A stretch of DNA of 6,228 bases. Origin: Chitinophagaceae bacterium. GTDB taxonomy: Bacteria > Bacteroidota > Bacteroidia > Chitinophagales > Chitinophagaceae. Under the pieces are notes generated by a model. That model did not search any database. It had not been told where the DNA came from and was given only the letters and a program-made list of their open reading frames with translations. The stretch covers positions 1 to 6,228 of the forward strand of contig CANFLJ010000121.1 in the NCBI GenBank assembly GCA_947447815.1. The letters run 5' to 3'. The position numbers were made by a program, and so were the translations under genes. Of the stretch, positions 5,802 through 6,228 are shown piece by piece. Each line of letters opens with the position of its first letter. The first letter of the stretch is position 1.

Positions 5802-6228
5802 TTAATAACGACTTCCGCCGCCGCCGTAACCGCCGCTGTCGCCGCCACGGTTGTAACCGCCGCCACCGCCGCTTCTTCCGCCGCCGTAACCGCCACCGCC
5901 GCTTCTTCCGCCGCCGCCGTAACCGCCACCGCTTCTGCCACCGCCACCGCCGTAGCCGCCTCTGCTACCGCCACCACTGCTTCTTCTTTCGCCTTCTGGT
6001 TTTGGAGTAGATTCGTTAACGATGATTTTTCTGTCGCCTACTTCTGTTTCGTTTAAAGCTGCGATTGCTGCACGTGCTGCATCATCATCAGGCATTTCAA
6101 CAAAACCAAAGCCTTTGCTGCGGTCATTTCTGAATTTGTCAGTTACAATCTTAGCAGATGCAACTTCTCCGTAAGGAGTAAACAATTGTTCAAGTTCTTC
6201 GTTTGTAAGGTTCCAATTTAGGTTACCA
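5802..6228 (-). CDS. RRM-domain RNA-binding protein with glycine-rich RGG/YGG tail; N-terminus cut by window edge
   Basis: The frame enters from the right edge reading GNLNWNLTNEELEQLF and ends at the TAA at 5804-5802; 141 residues are visible. The natural start is just outside, since the RNP2 strand (usually I-Y-V-G-N-L) is only half present, so the full protein is probably about 146 residues. The RRM covers roughly the first 78 visible residues. It includes RNP1 as KGFGFVEM, which fits [RK]-G-[FY]-[GA]-[FY]-[ILV]-x-[FYM], and ends with a GDRKIIVNEST strand. A linker KPEGERRSS leads to a tail of about 55 residues made of GGYGGGG, GRSGGG and RGG units, ending SRY. Proteins of this layout occur in Bacteroidota, cyanobacteria and plants and bind single-stranded RNA. 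Post-transcriptional regulation is inferred; the targets are unknown. A start within the window (such as the TTG at 6183-6185) would remove the first part of the RRM and is rejected. A strong terminator follows. Confidence 0.92.
   Translation of the reverse strand, partial: GNLNWNLTNEELEQLFTPYGEVASAKIVTDKFRNDRSKGFGFVEMPDDDAARAAIAALNETEVGDRKIIVNESTPKPEGERRSSGGGSRGGYGGGGGRSGGGYGGGGRSGGGGYGGGRSGGGGGYNRGGDSGGYGGGGSRY
5811..5985 (-). repeat. GC-rich tandem coding repeats for the Gly/Arg/Ser/Tyr tail
   Basis: This stretch is made of near-repeats of GGCGGTTACGGCGGCGG alternating with AGAAGCGGCGG on the coding strand, encoding GGYGGGG and GRSGGG units. It is strikingly GC-rich in an AT-rich neighbourhood, because glycine codons dominate. 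Such tracts readily expand or contract, so tail length may vary between strains. Confidence 0.75.

Noticed and set aside
5783..5977. Minus-strand 64-codon Ala/Val-rich open frame over the RRM tail
   Set aside because: It is an out-of-frame reading of the GGCGGTTAC-type repeats that encode the glycine tail, and it runs past the true stop into the terminator area.
5811..5985. CRISPR array or minisatellite reading of the GC-rich repeats
   Set aside because: There are no regular repeats with unique spacers. The units are short, irregular and fully in frame with the RRM protein's tail.
1..6228. Search for a novel defence or mobile system
   Set aside because: No transposase, integrase, toxin-antitoxin pair, nuclease, reverse transcriptase, tRNA or attachment-site duplication could be found in either strand.

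Overview
The window looks like chromosomal DNA from a member of the Bacteroidota, probably a Chitinophagales- or Sphingobacteriales-type environmental bacterium. Four things point there: a remnant of a type IX secretion (T9SS) C-terminal sorting domain; Bacteroidota-type promoter elements (TAnnTTTG, once with a well-spaced TTG); near absence of Shine-Dalgarno sequences; and a small RRM protein with a glycine-rich tail. The assignment rests on recognising families by eye, not on a database search.

Layout. (1) Positions 1-2585, minus strand: most of gcvP, the glycine decarboxylase (P-protein) of the glycine cleavage system. Its C-terminus lies beyond the left edge. (2) Positions 2586-2842: a divergent intergenic region with a candidate promoter for each side. 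(3) Positions 2843-3295, plus: a small FMN-binding split-barrel protein of the YhbP/UPF0306 family. (4) Positions 3324-4038, plus: a decayed gene for a repeat-rich secreted protein. One reading frame is broken by three stop codons, then a frame switch leads into an intact T9SS sorting domain. (5) Positions 4068-5570, minus: a 500-residue, roughly 14-helix polysaccharide flippase-type membrane protein, convergent with the pseudogene. (6) Positions 5571-5801: an intergenic region with a candidate flippase promoter, two short palindromes and a strong intrinsic terminator. (7) Positions 5802-6228, minus: an RRM RNA-binding protein with an RGG/YGG-rich tail, missing only a few N-terminal residues at the right edge.

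The genes do not form one pathway or operon. Each intact gene appears to be its own transcription unit: gcvP in one-carbon/glycine metabolism, the flippase in envelope glycan export, and the RRM protein in RNA binding. I found no defence system, CRISPR array, tRNA, rRNA or intact mobile element. The least ordinary stretch is the decayed T9SS repeat gene; the most interesting intact architecture is the RRM protein with its long low-complexity tail.
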